Part shown: piece by piece, positions 1-7,849 of the stretch
Layout of the letters: every line of letters begins with the position of its first letter
How positions within the stretch are numbered: the stretch's first letter is position 1
Origin: Candidatus Eisenbacteria bacterium
GTDB lineage: Bacteria > Eisenbacteria > RBG-16-71-46 > JAFGJU01
Length of the DNA: 64,000 bases
Assembly (NCBI GenBank): GCA_026388185.1
Contig: JAPLKG010000004.1
Location: 1 to 64,000, forward strand
Reading direction: 5' to 3'
Notes under the pieces: model-generated
The model's database searches: none
Told to the model about the DNA's origin: nothing
What the model saw: the letters and a program-made list of their open reading frames with translations, nothing else
Translations under genes and position numbers: made by a program

Positions 1-2
1 GT

Positions 3-47
3 GCTCAGACAGAGGCAGCTCCGGACGAACTGAAGAAGATGTGGTAA
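3..47 (+). CDS. possible C-terminal end of a truncated upstream gene
   Basis: An open frame enters from the left edge and stops at 45-47. It reads AQTEAAPDELKKMW and then TAA. The short charged tail would suit the end of a protein, but only 14 codons are visible, so no family can be named. It is convergent with the next gene. Confidence 0.25.
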   Translation, partial: AQTEAAPDELKKMW

Positions 48-95
48 CCAACACACGAATACTAGCCTGATGATCGTCGGTAAATCGCTCTCCTC

Positions 96-1010
96 TCACA
101 CAAAAAACATACTTGACTCCAGCCAGATCCATACTACCGCACCAGCATCATCAATAACAATCGCAACCCTGTCACCTTCTAGCTTGAGATGCGAAGGAAC
201 TTCACGACCACCTGCGTCACGAACGTGAAGCTCAGCGTAACGAAGCACACGCACACTATACCCATCCATGAAATCGATAGCTCCATCCTCCGCACGAAAC
301 TCAGCCCGAAGCCCACTCCCAACGCTCCCCTCTATACAGAGGAGCCCTTCAGCCTCAGGCCTCTCCATCACCCTAAACCCCTGCTCCAACCCTTCCTTCT
401 TGTTCTCGTACCACTCATCCAAACCCTCACGGCTATATGTCACACGCGACCCGTCTGCCACAGGCTCAACGGATACCCCCGTAACATCCACCAGCCGTCC
501 TTCACGCCCCCATGCCAACGTACGCCAGCTGAAACTCCACGAATCCCCATCCTCGCCCTTACGCGGAACGACCTCAATCCCACCATCCACAAAATACGTC
601 CGCAAGTTGTGCGCACGGTTCGGCGCCTGTAACCCACGCTCATTGACCGACGCCTTGTACTCCTCACGTTCAATCTGCGCCTTCACCTTCCCCAACCAAT
701 CCTCACTCACACCAGCTCTCCGCGCTCCCACATCAATAACAGGAGCACCTGAAGCCACTGAAGGCGCTGAAGCATTTGGCCCAGCGGGCTGCGCCTGGCT
801 CCCAACGCCAGGCAGAACAAAGGTCGCGTCCTTCGCAAAGCCGCCGATACCATTGGCCAAATCATCGCCACCAGCACATCCCACACTCCCCATCGCTCCA
901 GATACCCTGACCCCATCCACACGTGCTGTACCTCCACCCACAATCAAGAACCCAAACAAGACCAAAACAAGAACGCTGAGCAGCGACACTACACACACGC
1001 GAACTGACAT
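96..1010 (-). CDS. exported protein of unknown function
   Basis: About 304 residues. The start at 1010 was chosen because AGGAGGA lies 6-8 bases before the ATG and a signal-peptide-like stretch (MSVRVCVVSLLSVLVLVLFG) follows directly. A longer frame reaching 1130 lacks such a site. After the hydrophobic N-terminus come a Gly/Ala/Ser-rich linker and a charged soluble region. The C-terminus (VWIWLESSMFFV) is hydrophobic and differs from the tag found on the exported proteins at 1501 and 5398. I do not recognise the family. The sense strand is unusually rich in G and T, unlike the core genes after 10.8 kb. Confidence 0.6.
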   Translation of the reverse strand: MSVRVCVVSLLSVLVLVLFGFLIVGGGTARVDGVRVSGAMGSVGCAGGDDLANGIGGFAKDATFVLPGVGSQAQPAGPNASAPSVASGAPVIDVGARRAGVSEDWLGKVKAQIEREEYKASVNERGLQAPNRAHNLRTYFVDGGIEVVPRKGEDGDSWSFSWRTLAWGREGRLVDVTGVSVEPVADGSRVTYSREGLDEWYENKKEGLEQGFRVMERPEAEGLLCIEGSVGSGLRAEFRAEDGAIDFMDGYSVRVLRYAELHVRDAGGREVPSHLKLEGDRVAIVIDDAGAVVWIWLESSMFFV

Positions 1011-1210
1011 GGCTCTTCCTCCTTGCCAAACGTGACGTGTACACTGAAGCGTGAACACCTCTGGCAAAAGGCTACTCTTACTTCTCCTCGGCAAAACTCC
1101 TGGCCTAACGCATGCGAGCTTGATTCGCAAGGCCTGACCGCTACTTGCTGTATCTCAAGCTACCTACCCTGCAAAGAGCACACTGCCCCGTCTGGCTCGC
1201 CTCATCACAA

Positions 1211-1240
1211 CAAAAAAGCCTCATCTCTCACCGATGAGGC
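1211..1240 (-). terminator. rho-independent terminator
   Basis: A perfect 8-bp stem (GCCTCATC/GATGAGGC) with a 7-base loop is followed on the minus strand by six T residues. It lies 260 bases past the stop of the exported-protein gene at 1501-2133 and before the start at 1010, so it probably ends transcription from the former. The rest of 1011-1500 shows nothing I recognise. Confidence 0.75.
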
Positions 1241-1500
1241 TCAAACTTCTTCGCTGGGGAGGGCACTCGAATGGGCCAAAACCTGAGCTGCACCCGTGTC
1301 TCCCACGTCAAGGTCGTTTACACAAATCTAATCTCCCGCCCCCTGAGTTAACACAACTCATATCATATCACTAACTCGTTAATAATACAAGAGAAAACGC
1401 CGTCACATGATACGGCCTCCTGCGCTGCCCTAATTCGAAACGCCCGAGCTCGCCACCAAGCAAAAAGTTCTAACATCGTCCACCCTGGGGAGGCAGTGGG

Positions 1501-2133
1501 TTATCTAAACATCGCTTTGACCTTGCCCCAGGTGGTGGATTCAATGCTGTCCCAGCCATAAACACACTCCAACTCCTGCATGCCACCCCATTGAGCCCCC
1601 ACTCCAAGTATCGACAGGTCAAATGTGTAGTCGCAGTTGACCACTTTGAAGTCAGGGAAGTCAGCATTCGGAACAATATCAAAGTAAGTAGGACCTGTGC
1701 CTGAACACACATATTCAAGATAGCCCACAGCCTCCCAAGACGCCCGGCATCCAGTAGAGGACGTGACCATAATGGCTGAAGGTATCCCCGGATTAGACAC
1801 AACTATCGAGAAACCGGGACATGGAACAAATCCAAGAAATGTCACGGGAGACCCGTTTGCACGAATACCGAACGCAACTCCAGTGAAACCGTTCGGTGCC
1901 AAACCAACGTGAACACTGAGGAAACCGAAATTCCCTGCGGTCAGCTTTTCGGCATAGCATTGCATCGGTGCTTCAGGGTTCTCACCGCGAAACGTGCATA
2001 CATCTGCCGGTGCCTCGTTGACTTCGCTATTTCGCATTATGAGCACGGGCTGCGGGTGCAGGTTTCCCTCGGCAATAACCAACGTAGGATAACAAAGGCA
2101 AATCAAGGCAATCGAGATCGCGAACGCTTTCAT
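1501..2133 (-). CDS. exported protein with ESTTWG C-terminal tag
   Basis: About 210 residues. The start at 2133 has GGGAGG eight bases upstream and gives a clean signal peptide (MKAFAISIALICLCYPTLVIA). A longer frame to 2169 would place it behind extra residues. The mature part is Gly/Pro/Ser-rich with several Cys (TFRGENPEAPMQCYAE, CPGFSIVV, TGCRASWE), which suggests a small disulfide-bonded beta-rich domain. It ends in ESTTWGKVKAMFR, nearly the same 13 residues that end the NHL propeller reading at 5398. The body has no match that I recognise, so the tag rather than a domain is the main clue; it may direct export, anchoring or processing. Confidence 0.65.
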   Translation of the reverse strand: MKAFAISIALICLCYPTLVIAEGNLHPQPVLIMRNSEVNEAPADVCTFRGENPEAPMQCYAEKLTAGNFGFLSVHVGLAPNGFTGVAFGIRANGSPVTFLGFVPCPGFSIVVSNPGIPSAIMVTSSTGCRASWEAVGYLEYVCSGTGPTYFDIVPNADFPDFKVVNCDYTFDLSILGVGAQWGGMQELECVYGWDSIESTTWGKVKAMFR

Positions 2134-2926
2134 GGTGTCGCCTCCCATTGCAGGCAATGTCCTGGACACCTCTCCGATCCCTTTAGAAGGCTGGGTTCGC
2201 TGCTGACAACATGTTCTTGACCCAATAGCACAGCCCGGAGATTTCCCAGGCGCTACCGATCAACATTCAACCTGCCCAGCCACAGCCTAAGCATAACACT
2301 CCGATAGCACGTGACGCAAGCTTGGACCCACATGAGCGCTTGGCGTGCACCGGCCTTCACCATCTGTGGTTGTGGTGAGGAAAGCATATTTGGGTACTCA
2401 TTGCCCCTTGGCAGGACAATGTTCTACCTCCCCACACCCTAATATTCGAGGAACGAACAAGTTATACACGTCTTGGTACGTCAACCCTAATGGTTCGCAA
2501 ATCGTACAACTTGAGGAGGCAAGATTCAGCGCGTCTTTTTCAGCGGTTCCGTTCTAACGCGAGATCCCGCGAGTAGATTTCCTCGAGCTCCTGTCGATTC
2601 CGTCGCGTTCACGCCTACCTATGCCGACCGGCGGGTACCCATGGGCCGCCCGCGCTCCAATCCTTGGTAATCAACGCTTGCCCGGAAGCCGCCTTCAGCG
2701 GCGGGAGCAGGAACTCCCGCAGACAAGAGAGAACTTCAGGGAGCCCCGGAACGCCCTGTTCAAGCCCGCTCTTGCGAACCGAAGGCATATCACGCCCTTG
2801 GGGACGGCTTTTCCTGCCTGCGCGAGTCCATGATGTACAGTCACTTCGGCATCTGGAAGCATGTAGCGTCCCCGCTGTTCCGGGCGTGCCATGCACAGCC
2901 TATGAGTAGTCCGCTAAGAATCGGAC
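2134..2926. other. long non-coding stretch with hairpins and a repeat
   Basis: No convincing gene. Short frames on both strands (for example 2345-2557 and 2615-2896) lack ribosome sites and recognisable motifs. The stretch holds one copy of a 37-bp direct repeat (2484-2520). It also holds two adjacent GC-rich hairpins at about 2690-2730 (GCCGCCTTCAGCGGC, then GCGGGAG/CTCCCGC). It may be the remains of a decayed gene or element. Confidence 0.4.
2484..2520 (+). repeat. 37-bp direct repeat, copy 1
   Basis: The 37 bases from 2484 are identical to 6672-6708 (key words ACCCTAATGGTTCGC and AACTTGAGGAGGC). In both places the plus-strand frame reads PNGSQIVQLEEA. The frames keep weaker similarity for about 25 bases upstream, mostly at first and second codon positions, so both may be fragments of one coding family. 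Confidence 0.7.
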
Positions 2927-2955
2927 CTGACAAGAGGACTAGTTTGAGGTACATT
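2927..2955 (+). promoter_or_regulatory. sigma70-type promoter for perR remnant and catalase
   Basis: CTGACA (2927-2932) and TACATT (2950-2955) are separated by 17 bases. This would start transcription near 2962, just before the ATG at 2967, and drive the regulator remnant and the catalase as one message. Confidence 0.5.
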
Positions 2956-2966
2956 ACTACCTACGA

Positions 2967-3107
2967 ATGAAAACGATATCGAAGAGATACGACATGAAGT
3001 CTGAGCCGGAAGTGCTGAAGAGGCGAATGACCCACTGCAAGGATGGGCTCAGGCGCTCCGGCGTGAAATTGACGCATTGCGCTTGGCGCAAGAAGGAGGA
3101 AAAATGA
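2967..3107 (+). pseudogene. truncated Fur/PerR-family regulator
   Basis: A 46-residue frame. Its segment [20 protein letters not shown] followed by LTH matches the N-terminal helix that opens Fur/PerR proteins, where the usual continuation is LTxQR. A change of one or two bases after LTH would restore HQRL in the neighbouring frame, but the sequence then runs straight into the catalase ribosome site. The winged-helix, metal and peroxide-sensing parts are all absent. Its TGA overlaps the catalase ATG (ATGA, 3104-3107). PerR is the usual repressor of such catalases, so this is probably an old perR-kat pair in which most of perR was deleted. The remnant may now act only as a leader peptide. Confidence 0.6.
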
Positions 3108-4561
3108 AGAAGAAACTCACTACCAACGCCGGCGCCCCCGTCGTTGACAACCAAAACGTAATGACCGCCGGGCGGCGCGGGCCGATGCTGTTGCAGAATG
3201 TCTGGTTCCTGGAGAAGCTCGCCCAGTTTGATCGAGAGGTAATCCCGGAGCGCCGCATGCACGCCAAGGGTTCAGGCGCGTACGGCACCTTTACCGTCAC
3301 CCACGATATAACCCGCTATACCAAGGCCAAGATATTCTCCCAAGTGGGAAAGAAGACCGAACTCTTCATCCGTTTTTCTACGGTGGCCGGTGAACGCGGC
3401 GCGGCTGACGCCGAGCGTGACATCCGAGGCTTCGCGATGAAGTTTTACACCGAGGAAGGAAACTGGGACTTGGTGGGTAACAACACGCCCGTATTCTTTT
3501 TGCGTGATCCACTCAAGTTCCCCGACCTCAACCACGCCGTCAAGCGGGATCCTCGCACTAACATGCGCAGCGCCCGCAATAACTGGGACTTCTGGACCTC
3601 GCTGCCGGAGGCGCTACATCAAGTCACCATCGTCATGAGCGACCGGGGCATTCCCTGTTCCTACCGCCACATGCACGGCTTTGGCAGCCACACCTTCAGT
3701 CTTATCAACGCGAAGAATGAACGGTACTGGGTCAAGTTTCACTTCCGCACGCAACAGGGAATCCGCAACCTGACCGACGACGAGGCCACGGCGATCATCG
3801 GCAAAGACAGGGAAAGCCACCAGCGCGACTTGTACGAAAGCATCGAGAAGGGCGAGTTTCCCCGTTGGACTCTGTCTATTCAGGTGATGCCGGAGAAGGA
3901 TGCGGCGAAATGCCCCTACAACCCCTTTGACCTTACCAAGGTCTGGTTCCACAAGGATTATCCGCTGATCGAGGTGGGTGTCCTCGAGCTGAACCGTAAC
4001 CCGGAAAACTATTTTGCGGAGGTCGAACAGTCGGCCTTCAACCCGGCCAACGTCGTGCCCGGCATCGGCTTTTCACCTGACAAGATGCTGCAGGGGCGAC
4101 TGTTTTCCTACGGCGACGCCCAGCGTTACCGACTCGGCGTAAATCACCATCTGATCCCGGTCAATGCTTCCCGCTGCCCATTTCATAGTTACCATCGCGA
4201 CGGCGCCATGCGGGTTGACGGCAACCACGGCAGCACCCTCGGCTACGAACCCAATAGTTACGGCGAGTGGCAAGAGCAGCCGGATTTTGCTGAACCACCG
4301 CTCAGCCTGGAAGGGGCCGCGGACCATTGGAATCACCGCGAGGACAAAGACTATTACTCCCAGCCCGGTCTGCTATTCCGGCTGATGAGCGCCGAGCAGC
4401 AAGCAGTGCTCTTTGCCAACACCGGCCGCGCCCTTGGAGACGCGCCGCGTGAGGTGAAGGACCGCCACATCGGCAACTGCCTGAAGGCCGATCCGGCCTA
4501 CGGCAAAGGGGTGGCCAAGGCACTGGGTATCTCCCTGAGCGAAGTCCCCACAGAAGGGTAG
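3104..4561 (+). CDS. katA: monofunctional haem catalase
   Basis: 485 residues, typical of small-subunit clade-3 catalases. It converts hydrogen peroxide to water and oxygen in the cytoplasm. The start at 3104 has AAGGAGGA directly upstream. Visible residues include distal His53 in [12 protein letters not shown], Asn127 in NNTPVFF, and the haem-ligand Tyr336 in [14 protein letters not shown]. The family hallmark [10 protein letters not shown] precedes the His. The gene follows the perR remnant with a 4-base overlap, so translation may be coupled. With the regulator destroyed, expression is probably constitutive or under another regulator. It sits alone among minus-strand accessory genes, which suggests acquisition. 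The family assignment is firm; the choice of gene symbol is by similarity. Confidence 0.95.
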   Translation: MKKKLTTNAGAPVVDNQNVMTAGRRGPMLLQNVWFLEKLAQFDREVIPERRMHAKGSGAYGTFTVTHDITRYTKAKIFSQVGKKTELFIRFSTVAGERGAADAERDIRGFAMKFYTEEGNWDLVGNNTPVFFLRDPLKFPDLNHAVKRDPRTNMRSARNNWDFWTSLPEALHQVTIVMSDRGIPCSYRHMHGFGSHTFSLINAKNERYWVKFHFRTQQGIRNLTDDEATAIIGKDRESHQRDLYESIEKGEFPRWTLSIQVMPEKDAAKCPYNPFDLTKVWFHKDYPLIEVGVLELNRNPENYFAEVEQSAFNPANVVPGIGFSPDKMLQGRLFSYGDAQRYRLGVNHHLIPVNASRCPFHSYHRDGAMRVDGNHGSTLGYEPNSYGEWQEQPDFAEPPLSLEGAADHWNHREDKDYYSQPGLLFRLMSAEQQAVLFANTGRALGDAPREVKDRHIGNCLKADPAYGKGVAKALGISLSEVPTEG

Positions 4562-4580
4562 CGCGGAGTGGAATATCGCA

Positions 4581-4630
4581 TTTGGTAGCTCAAAGGCAGA
4601 GTGTCGGTTCGAGTCCTACCTGGGGAGCCC
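4581..4630 (+). pseudogene. tRNA remnant lacking the anticodon arm
   Basis: TGGTAGCTCAAAGGCAGAG has the shape of a tRNA D-arm. It is followed almost at once by a T-arm (GTCGG, loop TTCGAGT, CCTAC, four of five pairs) and by an acceptor-like CTGGGGA plus GCC. The anticodon arm is missing and the 5' acceptor strand does not pair, so this cannot be a working tRNA. Confidence 0.45.
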
Positions 4631-4656
4631 GCGGTGGCGACGGGGGTTGCTGCATC
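4603..4656 (+). repeat. tRNA-3'-end-like repeat, copy A
   Basis: The block (GGTTCGAGTCCTACC, TGGGGAGCC, GGCGACGG, GCTGCATC) aligns with 8028-8087 over most of its length with scattered differences. The conserved part begins at the T-arm and continues past the tRNA-like end. Repeats of a tRNA 3' end often mark integration sites, but no integrase lies between the copies. Confidence 0.5.
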
Positions 4657-4699
4657 AGCGCTTGCTCCTGTGAGTATCGCATGCGGCCACCAATCGGCA

Positions 4700-5336
4700 T
4701 AGGGGTGTCGGGTATTCCCCGACATCCCCTGCCACACCACCCGGCATGCGGGTCCGCACCGGGCGGTTCAGAAAGTGAATCGTGAGGTGACCAGCCGAGG
4801 TACTCCAAGCTGGTCTCCTCCCTGAGCTTCCGGTCTCGTGTGCCGCCATCGGTACTTCCTCGCTCCGCTGGTAGTTCGGGGGTTCACCCCTGCCACCTAG
4901 CGGGAGCTCCAGTTGCCCGGACATCTGAGGCCGTGTACCTTTGAGGCCCATCGTTCCCTCTGCTCTTCTTTCTGTTCGGCCCTTCTCCGCCTGAGGCAGA
5001 TACTATGGCCTCTGCTGACTTCTTGCCTCCCACTTTTCAGCAGGGTCGCCCTTTCAGACGTAAGGCAAGATCTCCCCAGATAAGACATGCACCCTTCGCC
5101 GCACGACCGCCGGATTTACGCCGCCTGATCTTTGACCATGAGAGCTTCGCGGTCACTTGCCCGCTCGCCCTGATCGGCGTCGCCTCCAATCCGGTTTCTG
5201 TACGTCGGCCCGCGGCTTCGCTCCACGCTTCCTTCCCACGGTCAGTTACCCTTCCGCAGTTGCGCTTCGCTTCGATCGCTATGGCCAGCTCTCGGGAGGA
5301 CTTGCACCTCCAAGGTGAACATCATGCTGGGCGTAC
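4700..5336 (-). mobile_element. group II intron relic, ORF almost fully deleted
   Basis: Read on the minus strand, the 5' part has the intron domain I hallmark GGAGGTGCAAGTCCTCC and a typical beginning (GTACGCCCAGCATG). It then carries the first ~50 codons of an LtrA-type protein. The 3' part folds as domain V (4734-4769, GAACCGCCCGGTGCGG, loop ACCC, then its complement ending GGTGGTGT) and domain VI (4700-4730, GGGGATGTCGGG/CCCGACACCCC). Total length is about 640 bases against the 1.8-2 kb usual for an intact element. It lies just past a terminator hairpin, the insertion preference known for class C introns. Exact ends are estimates. Confidence 0.8.
4790..4951 (-). pseudogene. ltrA: N-terminal fragment of group II intron reverse transcriptase
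   Basis: The frame from 4951 contains PQMSGQLELPLGGRGEPP and the later EEVPMAAHE. This is the well-known leader of intron-encoded reverse transcriptase/maturases. After about 50 residues it joins the linker ahead of domain V, with no polymerase, maturase or endonuclease region. An internal deletion of more than 1 kb is the simplest explanation. Confidence 0.75.
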
Positions 5337-5342
5337 AAGCAG

Positions 5343-5369
5343 GAGGGGCCGGCGTGTGGCCAGCCCCTC
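5343..5369 (-). terminator. GC-rich terminator hairpin and intron target
   Basis: On the minus strand GAGGGGCTGGC and GCCGGCCCCTC form an 11-pair stem (one T-G pair) around CACAC, followed by CTGCTTGT. It lies 28 bases past the propeller-gene stop and directly before the intron relic, as expected when an intron has entered behind a terminator and separated it from its T-run. Confidence 0.6.
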
Positions 5370-5397
5370 GGTTGTACCCCTTATCTAAGGCAGGCGG

Positions 5398-6350
5398 TTA
5401 CCTGAACATGTTCTTGATCCTGCCCCAGGTCGTGCTCTCAACAGCTGTCTGCCCGTAGCAGAACACCTGGATGCGGTAGTTGCCTTTGTCCGCGACGTAT
5501 ACGTTGCCGCTCGCATCAAACGCGATACCGTGGGGCCCCTGGAACTGCCCCGGCCCAGTACCCAAGCCGCCCCATTCGGTGATATAGGTCCCGCTGCTTG
5601 TGAAAACCTGGATGCGATGGTTGCAGGTATCCCCGACGTAGACGTTGCCACTGGCATCTACCGCGATACCGCGAGGGTAGTGGAACTGCCCCACTCGGTG
5701 ATGTACCCGCCGCTGCTTGTGAAAACTTGGATGCGATCATTGCCTTCGTCCACGACGTAGACATTGCCACTGGCATCAACCGCGACACCATGGGGGCAGC
5801 CGAACTGCCCCGGCCCCGTGCCATAGCTGCCCCACTCGGTGATGTAACCGCCGCTACTGGTGAACTTCTGTATGCGATCGTTGTCTGGGTCTGAGACGTA
5901 GACGTTGCTACTGGCATCAACCGCGACACCGAGGGGCCCGTAGAACTGCCCAGGTCCGGTGCCCCAGCCTCCCCACTTGGTGATGTAGCCACCAATGTTA
6001 GTGAATTTCTGGATGCGATGGTTGCCTAGGTCGGCGACGTAGACGTTGCCATCGGTGTCAAGCGTGATAGCACAGGGCTCATAGAATTGCCCAGGCCCGG
6101 TGCCCTCGCTGCCCCACTGAAGGATGTACCCGCCATCGCTTCTGAACAGCTGGATGCGGTGGTTGTAAGTGTCCGCAACGTAGGTGTAGCCATCAGCATC
6201 AAGCGCGACACCTTCAGGCCAGTCGAATTGCCCGCGCCCCGTCCCCTCGCTGCCCCACTGGGTGCAGCAGGCGGGTGGCAATTGGCTCCATGCTGCGGCA
6301 GGGAGCAGAGCGCAGATGACGACGAGCGGAATCACGGCGCACTTTCTCAT
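5398..6350 (-). pseudogene. exported NHL beta-propeller gene with frameshift
   Basis: The start at 6350 follows GAGG and gives a signal peptide (MRKCAVIPLVVICALLPAAA, then WS). Six NHL repeats of about 47 residues follow (GTGPGQF, DASGNVYVxD, NxRIQxF, GGYITEWG), the right number for a closed six-bladed propeller. After blade 4 the frame breaks at 5686-5692 and stops at 5658. Blades 5-6 continue in another frame (5398-5694) and end in ESTTWGRIKNMFR. The break is explained by loss of 22 bp between two GGGGCAG copies that are intact in the neighbouring repeat. NHL propellers usually bind proteins or ligands. The gene may be recently inactivated, a phase-type variant or an assembly error. Confidence 0.75.
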
Positions 6351-6728
6351 GGCAACCTCGTGGTTAAGATTGAAACGTCCAACTATCGTCGGCACCAGCA
6401 GCTGCTGGTCGGGATGATCCGCGTGTTGGCAGGCCCACCAACCCCCGTCTAGTGCGATACTATGTGGAAACCAAGGAATCGGAAAACCGGTATTAGTTAA
6501 GTTCGCGTGCTACGGAGGGAATTATATCACCAAAATACCACCAACACAAGGGAAAACCTCTGGTGGCGTTCCATTAACTGGTGCTGTTTTGGCTTGCAAG
6601 GCTGGAAATCGGGGCATCGACGAACTGAGGCTCTATCCGACAACTATCCTGCAATACTTCTTGCTATCTCGACCCTAATGGTTCGCAAATCGTACAACTT
6701 GAGGAGGCTCCGTCCGGTGCAAGGCGGG
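6351..6728. other. intergenic region with second 37-bp repeat
   Basis: No gene is convincing here. It contains the propeller-gene leader and, near the SIR2-like gene stop, the second copy of the 37-bp repeat. A short plus-strand frame (6507-6803) has no ribosome site and overlaps the SIR2-like gene. Confidence 0.4.
6672..6708 (+). repeat. 37-bp direct repeat, copy 2
   Basis: Identical to 2484-2520. It lies 20 bases beyond the stop codon of the minus-strand SIR2-like gene. The local frame reads YLDPNGSQIVQLEEA and then soon stops, so it looks like the tail of a decayed coding sequence. Confidence 0.7.
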
Positions 6729-7766
6729 CTACATCTTAACGACAGAACGAGTGTCATGGGAAATCACGCCGTCTGTCCAGCCGAACTTAGACTCAAAGAG
6801 TAGTTCGCGGAAATGCGACCCATACTTGCTGTTTTCATCCCTCAGCCTGCGAGCTATGGCATCAGCTTCAGGGTCCACTATCACTATTCTGCTAAGGCGA
6901 GGGTTATCGACCAACGCCGTGGCAAGGAAGTACTTCATTTCCGTGTCAGACTGTGGAAAACTGTATCCGACAAACACAAGCATATCCGCCTCTCCCAGTA
7001 CTTTCCTGGCACCCGTCCAGACTTGGCCCATCGGGCCTCGCAAATTAGGTTTTAGAAACGAAGGCGCAACTATCACTGGAGAGCCTGGGACGACATAATT
7101 CTGTGAGCACACGACTGGGATGGGTCCAGTCTCCGCTGTGTTGCCTACCATCCACCGAATGCTGGTCATGCCCTCCTCCACATCGACGGTGTCTGGCTCG
7201 CCTGCTCGTTCAAACCAATTGACCGACCCATGCAGCTTGAAGACCGGTATCCCCTTTGGAGTATAGAAGTTCCCGGAACGTTGCGCTCTGCCAGCCGCGA
7301 AGTTGAAGCCTGGATTGGCGAAGACAAACATCTGACTTAGGGCACACTCTATATTCAAATCGTAGTTAGTGGTCACGAAGCATAGGCTATGAGGCGACTG
7401 CTGGAGGTCTAAGTTAAGGAACTTCTTGAAGACTTCGTATCCAGACCAGTACTTGGAGCCTAATGGAATTTGGGTGTAAATCCTATGCAGAATCATCTTC
7501 ATGAGCTCGCCTGGGCTCTCTGGACTCCCCTGAGCAGGGGTTAGGCGCTCCTTCATCAGAGCGAAGGAGAGAATATCCTCAAGATTAGTGGGCCTGCTTT
7601 GGAGAAAACTGTTCGCGCCTCGGGCTTCCAGGGTGAGGGCATCTAGAAACTTCTTCTGCTCTGGTGTGAGTCGTGGACTGGCGTTGGCAAAGCTGAGGAA
7701 CTCGTTCATAACCGGCAACCCGAAGGCCGCCGAGAAGCCCGCGCCCAGAAAGAGCACGACTTTCAT
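6729..7766 (-). CDS. SIR2-like domain protein
   Basis: 345 residues; the start at 7766 has GAGGTGA upstream. The N-terminus (VVLFLGAGFSAAFGLP) carries the GAGxS nucleotide-binding motif of the SIR2 fold. TTNYD (132-136) and FKLHGSVNW (His179) match the conserved core, and FVGYSFP (265-271) the C-terminal strand. These are the marks of stand-alone SIR2-like proteins, many of which bind or hydrolyse NAD+ and some of which act in anti-phage defence. No partner such as an HerA/DUF87 ATPase, TIR or Argonaute gene lies next to it, so a defence role is only inferred from family and from the mobile surroundings. It has its own promoter. Confidence 0.8.
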   Translation of the reverse strand: MKVVLFLGAGFSAAFGLPVMNEFLSFANASPRLTPEQKKFLDALTLEARGANSFLQSRPTNLEDILSFALMKERLTPAQGSPESPGELMKMILHRIYTQIPLGSKYWSGYEVFKKFLNLDLQQSPHSLCFVTTNYDLNIECALSQMFVFANPGFNFAAGRAQRSGNFYTPKGIPVFKLHGSVNWFERAGEPDTVDVEEGMTSIRWMVGNTAETGPIPVVCSQNYVVPGSPVIVAPSFLKPNLRGPMGQVWTGARKVLGEADMLVFVGYSFPQSDTEMKYFLATALVDNPRLSRIVIVDPEADAIARRLRDENSKYGSHFRELLFESKFGWTDGVISHDTRSVVKM

Positions 7767-7820
7767 GATGCGTTCACCTCGCTCAACCGACCAAGACATC
7801 TAGCGTGAAGAACAAGGCTA

Positions 7821-7849
7821 AGGGTACAATGGTGATATTTGAATGTCAA
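7821..7849 (-). promoter_or_regulatory. sigma70-type promoter of SIR2-like gene
   Basis: On the minus strand TTGACA (7849-7844) and TACCCT (7826-7821) are 17 bases apart. Transcription would begin near 7814, about 48 bases before the ATG. Confidence 0.65.

Noticed and set aside
2345-2557. Small plus-strand gene
   Set aside because: No ribosome site or family; it contains the 37-bp repeat and is more likely a fragment.
4581-4630. Functional tRNA gene
   Set aside because: The anticodon arm is missing and the acceptor strands do not pair.
4498-4808. Minus-strand frames resembling a tRNA-derived peptide (SPGRTRTDTLP)
   Set aside because: This is the antisense reading of the tRNA-like remnant and intron 3' end, a frequent false frame.
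5005-5388. Plus-strand 127-residue frame
   Set aside because: It is antisense to the structured 5' part of the group II intron, with no ribosome site.
6351-6400. CRISPR-like GATTGAAACG string near 6367-6378
   Set aside because: A single occurrence with no spaced repeats, so no array.
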